NCBI RefSeq assembly: GCF_001039275.2
Contig: NZ_CP030117.1
Span: 3,100,001 to 3,164,000 of the forward strand
Source of the DNA: Brevibacillus brevis
GTDB lineage: Bacteria; Bacillota; Bacilli; Brevibacillales; Brevibacillaceae
Direction: 5' to 3'
Length of the DNA: 64,000 nucleotides
Part shown: positions 32,383-42,147 of the stretch, piece after piece
Position numbering within the stretch: position 1 is the first letter of the stretch
How the letters are laid out: each line of letters starts with the position of its first letter
Made by a program: the position numbers and the translations under genes
Notes under the pieces: generated by a model
Told to the model about the DNA's origin: nothing
Databases searched by the model: none
The model's input: the letters and a program-made list of their open reading frames with translations, nothing else

Positions 32383-32784
32383 ATGGGAGTAGCTTATAAG
32401 CTGCATTGTGAACGTTGCTCATACAACCAAAATGTGTACATGGGCGTTGGATTCAGATATGGTTATTTGAGCGAAATCGAAGAATGGTTCGAGGATCCAG
32501 TTGGCAAGGAGCGAATCCGAGAATTTATGAAGGACGAGCGTACAAAGTATAACTGCTTTCATGGTCTATACGCTTGCGAAAAATGCAAATACCTGCTAAA
32601 TGCCCACTATTTGCACTTGCAGTCGGACACTGATTCGTATTTACAAAGCTATGATTGTCCACGGTGTTCAGAGAAAATGCCATCTATACCGATTGACAAG
32701 GAGCTGGATCACGGGTATTCGCCGACTTGTCCCGAATGCGGGGAGGAAAAGTTGTCCGTGGAAGGTTTTTTGGATTGGGATTAG
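32383..32784 (+). CDS. Zinc-ribbon protein with four CxxC pairs
   Basis: A 133-residue soluble protein with four CxxC pairs: CERC near residue 9, CEKC near residue 66, CPRC near residue 90 and CPEC near residue 115. These could form two zinc ribbons. Between them lies an aromatic-rich segment (MGVGFRYGYLSEIEEWF). GGGGAGGGAG precedes ATG 32383, 36 bases after the previous stop; GTG 32347 is a less likely start. No family name is certain. It sits within a group of small conserved proteins that look like toxin-immunity or stress accessory genes. Confidence 0.7.
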   Translation: MGVAYKLHCERCSYNQNVYMGVGFRYGYLSEIEEWFEDPVGKERIREFMKDERTKYNCFHGLYACEKCKYLLNAHYLHLQSDTDSYLQSYDCPRCSEKMPSIPIDKELDHGYSPTCPECGEEKLSVEGFLDWD

Positions 32785-32816
32785 GCGGAGTATCTAAATC
32801 GTAAAGGTGGATGCAA

Positions 32817-33458
32817 ATGAAAAGCTGGTCAAAGCCTTTCCTAAAACATGAAGTATTAAAACAGCGTATGCTCGTCCTGAGTGCCCTGGATATTCTACTA
32901 TGCCAGGAGGAATGGCTGCGTAGATATCAGTTCGATCCACAATGGGATGAAAACACAACATTCGCGAGCATTAACAACGGAGCAGGCGACGATCTTTACA
33001 TCCTGTTCACTCCCGAGGGCGTTATTGTAAAAGGGTTTGATCATGAATCGGAAATGAGTCCTCATGCCAGGGAAGAATACGAGGTTTGGCCTGGTATCTA
33101 TGAGCAAGTCCCTCCAGCTTTGCTTCATCGACTCGATGACGAAGCGTTAACCAAGGAGGACGTTACGTTTTGTTTATGGCAAGTACCTACTGATCACGTG
33201 TGGAAAACAGGAGACATACATAATCCGCAAGGGCTGGATGACGGCTCAGATTTTTTGCTTGGGATGATATATGATAGTCCAGAAGATTATGTAGAGTGGG
33301 CAGAGGCTTACTACGAGGTGAAGGTTTCGCTTGATGTAGTTGGGTACACGTTTTCAAATACTGCCATTACCGAAGAAATGATTACGGAGCTGAATCCGGA
33401 AGTGGATCTGGAACTCGCGATGAAGGAGCTTCAAGCGATCGGATTTACAGTTACGTAA
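32817..33458 (+). CDS. Hypothetical soluble protein (213 aa)
   Basis: A 213-residue acidic soluble protein. It contains NNGAGDDLYILFTPEGVIVKGF and a later DIHNPQGLDDGSDFLLGMIY, with no membrane segment or catalytic motif that I recognise. Aromatic, acidic composition and placement next to a DUF4261 gene resemble immunity-type proteins of polymorphic toxin systems, but no toxin gene is present here. AAAGGTGG lies eight bases before ATG 32817; ATG 32811 is too close. Function unknown. Confidence 0.72.
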   Translation: MKSWSKPFLKHEVLKQRMLVLSALDILLCQEEWLRRYQFDPQWDENTTFASINNGAGDDLYILFTPEGVIVKGFDHESEMSPHAREEYEVWPGIYEQVPPALLHRLDDEALTKEDVTFCLWQVPTDHVWKTGDIHNPQGLDDGSDFLLGMIYDSPEDYVEWAEAYYEVKVSLDVVGYTFSNTAITEEMITELNPEVDLELAMKELQAIGFTVT

Positions 33459-33503
33459 AGTACGCCATGACTCATAAAAATACAATGGAAAGAAGATGAC
33501 GAT

Positions 33504-34439
33504 ATGCCAAAAGGTATGTATTCTCAAGGAGTTGCCGTCCTGCTGTCAACGGCGGTTCCGATTCACAAAATAGCAGACATGCTCAAGGATCAATTCGAAA
33601 TTGTTAACATCATGGAAACGTTCGACCAATGGGTGTTCAGCGGCCCTAGCTTGCTTATTCCGTATCGTCCAGAAGTAAACGGATATATTCAGGTCGATGT
33701 CGTCGATAAGCCTTGGCCGGATAGTATGGGAGACCCGGCAGAAGACACGATGCTGTTTGGCGCTTGGTCGATGGGCTTTTTCGGTCCGTTCACGTTCTCG
33801 AATAGCCTTGAGCGGGCAACTCAACAGTCTTGGGGATATCCCGAAGGGCGGCAAGCCGCATCCGAGCACAAAGCGTTCATCCGTATTCGCTCTTCTTTCG
33901 TGTTGGGAGAGTCGAACGATCAAGCTCCTGTACTGCCTGAGGGTTATGAAGCACTCCCGGAGTTGATGACTGTCACCGCCATTGCTGAGTCGCTGTTGAA
34001 AATGCCAGAAGCCCTTTGCTTTTTTAATCCGAATGGAGAGTGCCTCGCGTCTGCCGAGCTGATGCAAGAGCTGAATCAACGTTATGAGCAAATCCAGCTT
34101 CTTCCGCTGGAGCTATGGTCCAATGTCCGGTTGTTCAATCTTCCGGAAGGATGGCTCTTGATGGATACCGTCGGCATGCAGCAGTTGGATGTGATCGATC
34201 ATGAGGCGATATTTAATGGGGATGCCTACGATCCGAATGAGGTCGCGAGTTTCCTGCGAAATATATCGAACTATGTATATGAGAATGGTCCTGTTATCAA
34301 TGACGGAGATACAACCGATGGGCCGGGTGATGAAGTTTGGAAGTGTGTCTTGCTGGAGGAAGGGTTGGCAAGCCCACCGCGTGATGTGCTTCGCTGGTAT
34401 CCATTGGATGGAAGGGAAAAACCTGCGGGATTGGAATAA
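33504..34439 (+). CDS. DUF4261 domain protein
   Basis: A 311-residue soluble protein. The C-terminal third (LPLELWSNVRLFNLPEGWLL, TVGMQQLDVIDHEAIFNGDA, VASFLRNISNYVYENGPVIN and DGDTTDGPG) matches DUF4261, and the N-terminal FGAWSMGFFGPFTFSNSLER belongs to the same architecture. No activity is known for this family. GAAAGAAGATGACG precedes the ATG; the ribosome binding site is modest. It is the last gene of the unit and ends at a strong bidirectional terminator. Confidence 0.8.
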   Translation: MPKGMYSQGVAVLLSTAVPIHKIADMLKDQFEIVNIMETFDQWVFSGPSLLIPYRPEVNGYIQVDVVDKPWPDSMGDPAEDTMLFGAWSMGFFGPFTFSNSLERATQQSWGYPEGRQAASEHKAFIRIRSSFVLGESNDQAPVLPEGYEALPELMTVTAIAESLLKMPEALCFFNPNGECLASAELMQELNQRYEQIQLLPLELWSNVRLFNLPEGWLLMDTVGMQQLDVIDHEAIFNGDAYDPNEVASFLRNISNYVYENGPVINDGDTTDGPGDEVWKCVLLEEGLASPPRDVLRWYPLDGREKPAGLE

Positions 34440-34477
34440 TTGCGTTATCACTTGGGAGACCAAGGGAACTTGATAGG

Positions 34478-34526
34478 AAAAGCACGACCATACCCCTTGT
34501 TTAACAGGGCATTGTCGTGCTTTTAT
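34478..34526. terminator. Bidirectional terminator after the DUF4261 unit
   Basis: AAAAGCACGAC and GTCGTGCTTTT pair perfectly, with an inner stem of CCCTTG/CAGGG; it serves converging genes. Confidence 0.9.
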
Positions 34527-34539
34527 TTGTTTGACCTAC

Positions 34540-35772
34540 TTATTTGATAATCTCCTCATAGATCAGCTTGCCGTCATGCGTATACACACCAATCTTTTTG
34601 GTCCCCGAGATGGTGTACTCGATGGCAACGGTCTCATTCGTAGGAGTGATCAGCAATTGATGTGGAAAGTTGAAGCTTTGATTGTTAGCTGTGTTCGCAA
34701 TGATCTGGGAATCAGTATGAAACAATTGTCCCGTCTGCTTGAGCTCTTTCATTAGTTCTGGCTTATTTAGCACATATTGTTGCGGTGAGACGACTTTATC
34801 TGCCGCATTAATTTTGGTAAAAGTATATGGCTTGTTGGTTTTCGTCACAGCCAGAAAGTGACCATCAGCTGTCGGGCGGATAAACGCATACTTTTTGGAA
34901 GCAATGAGTCCCTTTTTATTCATCAGCACATAAAATTCTTCGCTCCCCAGCTTGCCTGAGACAACGAATGCTCCACTGTGCATATTCGATTCGACTTTAT
35001 AGTTACGGGAAGGCTTTAGCATAATTTTGCCTTCATTGCTGATAAAATGCGTCTGGCCATTTATTTTCACACGATGCCAGCCTTCACCATATCCGTAATA
35101 TTCATCAAAAAATGGCTTACTCAGTATTTTTCCATGAATATTTCTCATGCCCATCTTGTAATATTCGTACCCTTTTGCGTCTTTTACCATATCACCATAG
35201 GGCAAGTAATACGGATCAAACGTTTTCGTAGTCGGTTCGGCTAGGTAGAATGGATGATCCGCGTCCGGAAACTTCTTGGTAATTTTCCCTGTTTTGGCGT
35301 TGTACAGATACGGCAGGTTTCCCGGAAAGTCCGTGCCCGTAAACCATTCCCCATGTATCTGCTTGAAAGCAACATCGCAACAGGTACCCATCGGTGAAAC
35401 TTTGCCCTGCTTATCGTAGACCAAATATTCCGTATGCTTAAAAAAGCTGCCATTATAAAAATAACCGTACCCATTTCGGAGCGGGTACACTTCACTTTTA
35501 TAAACGAGATAATTGCTTTTTATTACTTTTCCAGACGGTGAAACCAATGACATGGTGTAAGTCTTTGGAGGTGAATCGTGCTTGTAAAGTGGTTGCTTCG
35601 TGAAAAGAAAGAATGGCTCTGTCAAATGAGACGGGATTTGCAGGTTTTGATACACCACTGGTAATTGCGGTGGATTTAATGGGTCTTGCTGCTCTTCAGC
35701 CTTGATTGGCGAAGTAGAGAAGAAGGTAAGAAACAGAACGAGCATGGTTTTTAATAGGGTAGAAAATTTCAT
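34540..35772 (-). CDS. Secreted protein with WG-like repeats
   Basis: A 410-residue exported protein with a signal peptide (LLKTMLVLFLTFFSTSPIKA). The mature part has several WG-repeat-like beta units: YGEGWHRVKINGQTHFISNE, VVSGKLGSEEFYVLMNKKGL, and the C-terminal KKIGVYTHDGKLIYEE. WG repeats are short beta motifs of unknown role, often in surface proteins. No lipobox is visible. The ribosome binding site, GAAAGGAAT, precedes the ATG. The gene stands alone between a terminator and a gene-free interval. Confidence 0.75.
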   Translation of the reverse strand: MKFSTLLKTMLVLFLTFFSTSPIKAEEQQDPLNPPQLPVVYQNLQIPSHLTEPFFLFTKQPLYKHDSPPKTYTMSLVSPSGKVIKSNYLVYKSEVYPLRNGYGYFYNGSFFKHTEYLVYDKQGKVSPMGTCCDVAFKQIHGEWFTGTDFPGNLPYLYNAKTGKITKKFPDADHPFYLAEPTTKTFDPYYLPYGDMVKDAKGYEYYKMGMRNIHGKILSKPFFDEYYGYGEGWHRVKINGQTHFISNEGKIMLKPSRNYKVESNMHSGAFVVSGKLGSEEFYVLMNKKGLIASKKYAFIRPTADGHFLAVTKTNKPYTFTKINAADKVVSPQQYVLNKPELMKELKQTGQLFHTDSQIIANTANNQSFNFPHQLLITPTNETVAIEYTISGTKKIGVYTHDGKLIYEEIIK

Positions 35773-36279
35773 GTGAGAAATTCCTTTCTAGTATGTTGAT
35801 GAGGTCAGTCTTACACTATGACGGTTCAATCGTGACAAATGTTACCATTCGTATGCGAATAAATGAAAGAGTTCGAGTATGAATATGTCTGGCGGGTACA
35901 CAATATGGTTCGCGATGCAAAAGTCTTGGGTCTAGGAGAGTCTATACGTGGGAGCAGACTATGGAAGGTGCTCTCGCTGATTTACGTTCGCTCAATTGCT
36001 ATAGTAGTGAACAATTGATCATTTATAGTAAAAAGCCGACTGCTTCACGACGGAGAGTCGGCCTTTTACGTATCGTACATATGTGAATGACTGTTGAGAA
36101 ATGCGGATTAATTACGAATTATATATTGATATTAATTAAAAATTGTTCGTGAATATTGAGCCGCTATCTCACTTTGTTAAAAAATTCTCGGGGGTAATAC
36201 TTTTGGTTATCGTAAGTGACTATCCTAAACACGAACAATATGCGATCTTAATCTTGATTTGAGAAGTGGTCGTCTGTTT
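35773..36279. other. Gene-poor interval with a 51-codon ORF and a hairpin
   Basis: About 500 bases between two minus-strand genes. A plus-strand ATG frame (35863-36018) of 51 codons starting MKEFEYEYVWRVHNMV and holding GLGESIRGSRLWKVLSLIYV reads naturally but has no ribosome binding site. It is followed by a terminator-like hairpin. It could be a relic or a small gene. Confidence 0.35.
36030..36072. terminator. Terminator-like hairpin
   Basis: AAAAAGCCGACT and AGTCGGCCTTTT pair over 11 positions, flanked by A and T tracts. It lies behind the 51-codon ORF on the plus strand and well beyond the stop of the YkvI-like gene on the minus strand. Confidence 0.7.
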
Positions 36280-37311
36280 TTAAAATCTATGCCGAGGGAT
36301 CGTCCCTGGAACCGAAATCCGACAGAGCGTAGACAACCCCAAATACCCAAACAACGGATATAAAAACATCAGCAACTGACTATACCCGATCAGGCACAAT
36401 ACGAAAGCAGTAGAGAACAAATACAAGTAAAGGCGCGTTTCCGGAACGTCCAATAATTCACGCAGCTGCTGACCAATCCCGAACACGTTCGAAATCAATG
36501 TGGTAAAAATCTCGGAATAGAGCACGAAAACAAAGAACAGCTGGAGCCACTCGTTCCATTGGTCCGTTACAAAAAGAATCGGGATATTCATGAGACGGAC
36601 GTCGTCCCAGTTGGCCAACATAGCAGTATGGACGACGAGGAGCATAAATCCAAGCACGACCCCGCCAATGACGGCTGCCCGAAACAAAACAACCTTGTCG
36701 CGGATCGCATAACCGATCGGGATGAGAACGGATTGGGCCATGGCCAGGTTAAATGACACGTATAAGACTGTTTTCCATAAGAAGGAGTAATCGGATGGGG
36801 TCGAGAGAGGCATGGGGGAATCTGCGGTGCCATCCAGTAAAATGAGCAAAGCGAACAATAACATGGATGGCACGACAATCGCATTTACGACGAGTAATTG
36901 CTCCAACCCTTTTCGCAGAAGCAACAGGGCGAACAGAACGGTGGCGATGGTCCCGATCAAATATGGAATGTCAAACTGCTCCTCCAAGACCGAACCCGCT
37001 CCTGCCAGCATGACAGTCGTTACGCCAAAAAGGGTGAGAAAGACCAAAATATTCATCGCACGACCGATCATCGGTCCAAACAGTCTTTGATTAAAGGATT
37101 CATAGGAGGGTGTGCGCAAATGATGAGCGATTAGCATCATCTTGTAGCCCAACCAAACAAAAAGAGATGTGGCGAGCAGGATGCCGATTGTTCCGGCATG
37201 GCCGTAAGCGGTGAAAAACGCGAGGATTTCTTGACCGCTCGCAAACCCGGCGCCTACGACGGTTCCAATGTACGTTGCTGCGACCTGGATACTTTTTCCC
37301 CACAACTTCAT
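36280..37311 (-). CDS. YkvI-like membrane protein (APC superfamily)
   Basis: A 343-residue protein with about ten membrane helices. QVAATYIGTVVGAGFASGQE is the hallmark N-terminus of the YkvI family, the broken first helix of the LeuT/APC fold. LWKTVLYVSFNLAMAQSVLI and YSEIFTTLISNVFGIGQQLR are further conserved parts. The substrate is unknown. The last residues (CRISVPGTIPRHRF) are polar and look unusual for the family end. Start 37311 is preferred over a TTG at 37332; AAAGGA lies about 11 bases ahead. A terminator of the upstream transporter gene separates them. Confidence 0.82.
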   Translation of the reverse strand: MKLWGKSIQVAATYIGTVVGAGFASGQEILAFFTAYGHAGTIGILLATSLFVWLGYKMMLIAHHLRTPSYESFNQRLFGPMIGRAMNILVFLTLFGVTTVMLAGAGSVLEEQFDIPYLIGTIATVLFALLLLRKGLEQLLVVNAIVVPSMLLFALLILLDGTADSPMPLSTPSDYSFLWKTVLYVSFNLAMAQSVLIPIGYAIRDKVVLFRAAVIGGVVLGFMLLVVHTAMLANWDDVRLMNIPILFVTDQWNEWLQLFFVFVLYSEIFTTLISNVFGIGQQLRELLDVPETRLYLYLFSTAFVLCLIGYSQLLMFLYPLFGYLGLSTLCRISVPGTIPRHRF

Positions 37312-37413
37312 ACTGGTTTTTTCCTTTCTCATCTAAATAGATGCTAGTACAAGTGTATGAGTCTCGGAGAAAAACAGAATGAAAAAACTTGTCTATCTCA
37401 TCACCCAACCAAG

Positions 37414-37450
37414 GAAAAAAGCGAACGGCACGAGACCATTCGCTTTTTCG
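37414..37450 (-). terminator. Terminator of the YhfA-like transporter gene
   Basis: AAAAAAGCGAA and TTCGCTTTTT pair; on the minus strand the stem is followed by GCTTTTTTCC, 17 bases after the stop codon. Confidence 0.8.
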
Positions 37451-37466
37451 TATAGATACCGACGCT

Positions 37467-38861
37467 TTACAGAAGAAACATCGCCACGATTGTGGTCACC
37501 AAAAGTCCGATCGCCACGGGATACAGATTTCGTCTCGCCAGCTCAAAAGGGTCTACTCCGCAAATCGCCGCAGCAGGAATCAATGCCCAAGGAATGATCG
37601 TACCACCGCCGACCCAGATGGCGGCAATCTGTCCGAGCGCTGTTAACGTAGCGGCACCGGCACCTAAAGCAGTTGCGAATAGTTGAGCCAAAGAGCCAGC
37701 CAGCGTAATACCAGAGAACCCTGAGCCATCGAGCCCTGTAATAACCCCTACTGCGGATACAGTAAGAGCAGCTACTTCCGTGTTAATGGGAATCGTCTGT
37801 GCAAGCGCCACTCCGAGGTCGTTCACGATTCCGTGTGAACCCTGCGGCAGCATCTCCCCAAACACTTTGATAAACCCGCTGTCGCCCATATAAAAGAAAG
37901 CAGCAATCGGGATGACCGGACCAAATACTTTAAAGCCGAACTGAAAGCCTTGAATCAGATGTGTGGTTACCTGCTCGAGACCACTTTGCTTGTGCGCAAG
38001 CATCGTTGCGATAATGAGAATGAGCAGGGCGGTTCCGCCCACAAGCGCCGTTGCATCTCCTCCGCGTAAATCAAAAGCAAACATGGCCACGACATCGAGG
38101 ATAAATAAAACCGGTACAAGTCCAGCCAACGCACGACGCACGCCATCTGATAAAGGGACTCGTGCGGAAGTAAAAACTTCATCGGGTACGACTGTCTCTT
38201 TGGGAGACGCGAGCACGCCGAGCTTCATGTCTTTTTTCAAATACCAGAATGCGATGGCAGTTGTCACGACGCCCATAATGATAACGAGAGGGACGCTGGC
38301 TGAAATCACGTCCGAGACAGGGATTCCTGCGGCTTTGGCCGTTAAAGTGGGAGCCCCCTGAATAATGTAATCGCCGGACAGCGCAATCCCGTGTCCAAAC
38401 AAGTTCATCGAAACGGCGACACCCATCGCCGGCAGGCCAGCGCGCAATGCCACGGGCAACATAACAGCACCGATTAGTGCGACAGCTGGAGAAGGCCAGA
38501 AAAACCAGGAAATGACCATCATGACGATCCCGATCACCCAATACGCCAATGTAGGATTTCGAACTAAATGAGTCATCGGCCGAATCATCGTTTCGTTTAC
38601 GCCCGTATCCGTCAAAACGTGACTCATGGCAACGATGATGCAGATAACTAAAATCGTCGGCAATAGCTCGGTAATCGCGTAGATGAAGCTGCCAAATATT
38701 CCGCCGACGGCTGCCGTCACAGACCCTGTCGCGACGAAACCGAGGATTGCTATGCCCACGATACTAATCAGACTCGTATCTTTTCGTAAAACCATCACGA
38801 GAATAATGCCAATCACGAACAAGACATACACACCATGTATCCACAAAAGCTCGATCCCCAT
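37467..38861 (-). CDS. YhfA-like ion-coupled transporter
   Basis: A 464-residue membrane protein with about twelve helices, close in length and look to B. subtilis YhfA. Motifs include VIAMSHVLTDTGVNETMIRP, FFWPSPAVALIGAVMLPVAL, SMNLFGHGIALSGDYIIQGA and GLDGSGFSGITLAGSLAQLF, typical of the ion-transporter superfamily (GntP/DcuC-like) with two inverted repeats. It probably imports an organic anion with Na+ or H+. The start at 38861 is set by AAAAAGGAGGGTGCG; a much longer frame to 39119 is not used. The gene is divergent from the RavA-like gene. Confidence 0.8.
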   Translation of the reverse strand: MGIELLWIHGVYVLFVIGIILVMVLRKDTSLISIVGIAILGFVATGSVTAAVGGIFGSFIYAITELLPTILVICIIVAMSHVLTDTGVNETMIRPMTHLVRNPTLAYWVIGIVMMVISWFFWPSPAVALIGAVMLPVALRAGLPAMGVAVSMNLFGHGIALSGDYIIQGAPTLTAKAAGIPVSDVISASVPLVIIMGVVTTAIAFWYLKKDMKLGVLASPKETVVPDEVFTSARVPLSDGVRRALAGLVPVLFILDVVAMFAFDLRGGDATALVGGTALLILIIATMLAHKQSGLEQVTTHLIQGFQFGFKVFGPVIPIAAFFYMGDSGFIKVFGEMLPQGSHGIVNDLGVALAQTIPINTEVAALTVSAVGVITGLDGSGFSGITLAGSLAQLFATALGAGAATLTALGQIAAIWVGGGTIIPWALIPAAAICGVDPFELARRNLYPVAIGLLVTTIVAMFLL

Positions 38862-39095
38862 GTCGCACCCTCCTTTTTCGTTACTCCGATGTAAGTACCT
38901 TGATGTCACAACATATGCGAAAAATAGGCCATGGGTGAAAGCACACTCTAGAGAGAACAAGTGAATCCACTGGAGAACTGGCATTTTTGTCCATGATATG
39001 CCACTATTAATGAATGACGTAAATTTGGGTTCCAAGCAAGAGAGGGGGATCGGCACTTCGACGTCTGTAACCAGCCCGTCGTGCAGCCAACTACG

Positions 39096-40397
39096 ATGAA
39101 TTCGACTACACCCATCCAACGTAAAATGGACCAGGCAATTGAGCTTTTGGAGCGCCGTTTCCTGGAAAGAAGTGAACTGATTCGCCTTTTAATGCTCGGC
39201 ATTATGAGCGGGGAAAATGCTTTGTTAATCGGTCCGCCGGGAACAGCCAAGTCTCAGCTAGCACGATCTGTTTCTCAGCTATTCGGATCGGAACATTGGT
39301 TCGAGTATTTGCTTACCCGTTTTACGACCCCCGATGAGATATTCGGTCCGGTCTCCCTTCAACAATTGAAACTGGATCAATACGTACGAAAAACAACAGG
39401 CTATTTACCCAACGCTCAGTTTGCGTTTTTGGATGAAATTTTCAAAGCGAATAGCGCGATTCTGAATGCGTTGCTTTCTATATTGAACGAACGAATCTAT
39501 TTCAATGGCAGAGAAAAAGAGGAGGTTCCGTTGCAATTTTTAATCGCTGCATCGAATGAACTTCCTGATGACGATGATCAATTGTCAGCTCTTTATGACC
39601 GCTTCCTGTTTCGCTATGAAGTTCACTATTTGAAACATGCTTCCAGTTACGAGCGCATGTTTTCATTGCCTACGACGCCTCTTCCTGTTGTGTTCTCTCT
39701 GTATGACGTGAAGGATATTCAAGCGGCAGCGAAGCAAGTGGTTATTCCAGAAACCATGATTTATTTCTTGTACCGTCTAAAACAAGACCTGGAAGTAAAA
39801 GAGTATGTGCTCTCCGACCGTCGCTGGAGCAAAATCGCGCATGTATGGCGAACTTCTGCTGCCTTGCATGGACGTGAGCAGGTGACAATCTGGGACACGG
39901 TTTTCACTCCGCATATGCTGTGGAATGTTCCTGAGGACTTGTCGGTCATGCAGGAAGCGTTTGAACAACAATTTACGGAAATGCTGAAGAATGATATGGA
40001 GAATGAATTGCCACTCCAGCGCTTCGGACAAATTGCGGATAAATGGAAGGAAAAAGAATCGGAGCTGCATGCCTTCCAGTTTAAAAAGGAAGTGGGCGCA
40101 AAGCTGGGCAAGGAAGCGATGGAGCGCAATGTCCGGTTGTTGGAAGAGAGTCGCGAAGAGGTAGAAGAGACGGCGCGAGACTTGCGTAATCGTCTCATTC
40201 AGTGGGAGAAGCGCGAGCACGATCTGCATGCCTACGTCCTGGAAAAAAACCGCTTGATTCCCCATGTAGAAAAATACGCGGTCAAATATTCGTACCTGCG
40301 AATTGAAGGCGAACGGATTTTGCAGCAACTACAGCGCACGTATCGGACGATTTTTGACAAGGAAATCCCCGGGGCGGACTACGATTTTACGTTGTAG
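39096..40397 (+). CDS. MoxR-family AAA+ ATPase (RavA-like)
   Basis: A 433-residue AAA+ ATPase. Walker A is LLIGPPGTAKSQLARSV, Walker B is FAFLDEIFKAN, and sensor 1 is FLIAASNELPDDD, with Arg finger region ALYDRFLFRYEV. The C-terminal half is helical with a long coiled-coil segment (LLEESREEVEETARDLRNRL). The pairing with a VWA protein 12 bases downstream is the RavA-ViaA arrangement; these ATPases remodel protein complexes. Neither ATG 39096 nor GTG 39081 has a ribosome binding site, so translation initiation is unclear. Confidence 0.88.
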   Translation: MNSTTPIQRKMDQAIELLERRFLERSELIRLLMLGIMSGENALLIGPPGTAKSQLARSVSQLFGSEHWFEYLLTRFTTPDEIFGPVSLQQLKLDQYVRKTTGYLPNAQFAFLDEIFKANSAILNALLSILNERIYFNGREKEEVPLQFLIAASNELPDDDDQLSALYDRFLFRYEVHYLKHASSYERMFSLPTTPLPVVFSLYDVKDIQAAAKQVVIPETMIYFLYRLKQDLEVKEYVLSDRRWSKIAHVWRTSAALHGREQVTIWDTVFTPHMLWNVPEDLSVMQEAFEQQFTEMLKNDMENELPLQRFGQIADKWKEKESELHAFQFKKEVGAKLGKEAMERNVRLLEESREEVEETARDLRNRLIQWEKREHDLHAYVLEKNRLIPHVEKYAVKYSYLRIEGERILQQLQRTYRTIFDKEIPGADYDFTL

Positions 40398-40409
40398 GGG
40401 GTAGTTTGT

Positions 40410-42128
40410 ATGATCATTCGTGCTAGCGGTGTTGATCGCTATGTATTTGAAACGTACCTTGCCTCTTCGCGAACCGCACAGGAATGGGTTCATGAGGCGA
40501 GGGCACGAGCAGCATGGTTTGATTTGGAGCTCTTGGCTGATTTTTTCCTCGTCTTTTATTTGGATAAGCCGGAGATCGATCTGACGCAAGAATCTACTCC
40601 TTTTCATCATTGGATGATTCGTACACTGATGAAGCAGTATTTTACACGCATGATTCATCCTCGTACAGTCGGGCAGGAAAGCGCGTCGTTCAAAACCGCA
40701 ATCAAGGCCTTGCTGTGGCTGACAGAAACGTTTTCTGAGGAAGTGAAGCAGCGGGAGAAGGATCAACGGCTTTCTCCGCTCATAACCGGCTTAAAAGACC
40801 AGCAAGGCCAGGAAGGAAGTCAACAAGCACAGCTTTCCGAGCTTTTGACAGAAAAACAAAAGGCCAAGCTCGAGTTAGTTGGTTACACGCTTCAGCAGGG
40901 GAAGCGGGTCGTGGAAGACAAGCAAGAGGCCATGGACACCAAGCCGTTAGTGCGGGCAGAGGTATTGTCTTTGCAAAATCGCATTACGGAGCTGCAAGAA
41001 GAAATGAAAATCCAGTTCACGAAACGGACCAAGCTCCTGCAAAAGGTGAAAAAACTGGAAACTGACCTCGCCCAACGCGAAAAGCAGCTAGATCGACTGG
41101 AAAAGCAAGAGAAGGAAGCGATCGCCGCTTTTGAAAAAGAGCTCGGACAATGGCTGGAGCAATCGTTAAAGGCGACGCTATCTACTGAAGAACTCGATAC
41201 GCTTTTTGTTGAAGAGGTATTTACGGCCAGTCAGCGTTTTGCCAACCGAAGCTGGGGGCATGAGTTAGGCAAGCTGCGCAGGCAAAGCTTTGAGCAGTAT
41301 TTGAAATGGATTGAGAAATTGAAGCGCCATCCTGACTTGATTGCTTTTCTGAACGAGGTAGGCAGGCAAGTCCATCGCTTTCGTGTGAAGCGCAAAGAAA
41401 TTCGCTCCAGACATTTTCCTGAGGAATACTATGATTTGCGCCAATCGGGCGATATTGCCCACATGCTGCCTGGTGAAGCTGTGCTTCTTGCTGATCCGGA
41501 CTTTGAGAACTACTTCATGCTCAAATGGCTGGAGCAAAAGCTCATGACTTACGATACTTCGGGATGGGTGGAAGAACCGCCAAAAGGTCCGGTAATCTGC
41601 ATGCTGGACACATCCCACTCGATGCGCGGAAGTAAGCTGCGACTTGCGCAAATTTTCCTCATGACGTTTGCCGCCCTCTCGATGCTGGAAAAGCGTGATT
41701 TTATCCTCCTCTTGTTCGGGGCAAAAGGCGAGATCAGAGAGCAACCGCTTTATCACAAAAAGCCAGATTGGCCTGCCTTTTATGGCTTGGCGCAAATGGC
41801 GTTCGGCGGTGGGACTCACTTCGACGCCCCGATGAAGCGAGCCATCGAGCTGGTTGAAAAGGAACAAGCGTGGCGTGGAGCAGATTTTGTCATGGTAACA
41901 GATGGAATCGGGGGCATTTCTCCTTATGTCCAAGAAAAACTCATCTCTTTGGGTCAGCATAAACAAGTTCGCTTGCACAGCTTGATTGTGGGTTCTGCGA
42001 GGCAGCATCTCGTACAAGCGTATGATTTGCTGGGCGTTTCTCACCGTGTCAAATTTGCGACGAGCTGGGAAGCGGATGGGGAGGAGAACACAGGACTGCT
42101 CCTGGATGTTTTTCAAGCAGCTAAATAA
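40410..42128 (+). CDS. VWA-domain protein (ViaA-like)
   Basis: A 572-residue partner of the RavA-like ATPase. The N-terminal half is helical, with a coiled coil at about residues 185-250 (LQNRITELQEEMKIQFTKRT). The C-terminal von Willebrand A domain from about residue 395 has an intact metal-ion site: GPVICMLDTSHSMRG (DxSxS), MAFGGGTHFDAPM (Thr) and DFVMVTDGIGG (Asp). ViaA proteins link RavA to membrane or metal-centre client proteins in enterobacteria; here the client is unknown. GTAGGGGG precedes the ATG. Confidence 0.88.
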   Translation: MIIRASGVDRYVFETYLASSRTAQEWVHEARARAAWFDLELLADFFLVFYLDKPEIDLTQESTPFHHWMIRTLMKQYFTRMIHPRTVGQESASFKTAIKALLWLTETFSEEVKQREKDQRLSPLITGLKDQQGQEGSQQAQLSELLTEKQKAKLELVGYTLQQGKRVVEDKQEAMDTKPLVRAEVLSLQNRITELQEEMKIQFTKRTKLLQKVKKLETDLAQREKQLDRLEKQEKEAIAAFEKELGQWLEQSLKATLSTEELDTLFVEEVFTASQRFANRSWGHELGKLRRQSFEQYLKWIEKLKRHPDLIAFLNEVGRQVHRFRVKRKEIRSRHFPEEYYDLRQSGDIAHMLPGEAVLLADPDFENYFMLKWLEQKLMTYDTSGWVEEPPKGPVICMLDTSHSMRGSKLRLAQIFLMTFAALSMLEKRDFILLLFGAKGEIREQPLYHKKPDWPAFYGLAQMAFGGGTHFDAPMKRAIELVEKEQAWRGADFVMVTDGIGGISPYVQEKLISLGQHKQVRLHSLIVGSARQHLVQAYDLLGVSHRVKFATSWEADGEENTGLLLDVFQAAK

Positions 42129-42147
42129 GTGATTCGACATCACTTCC

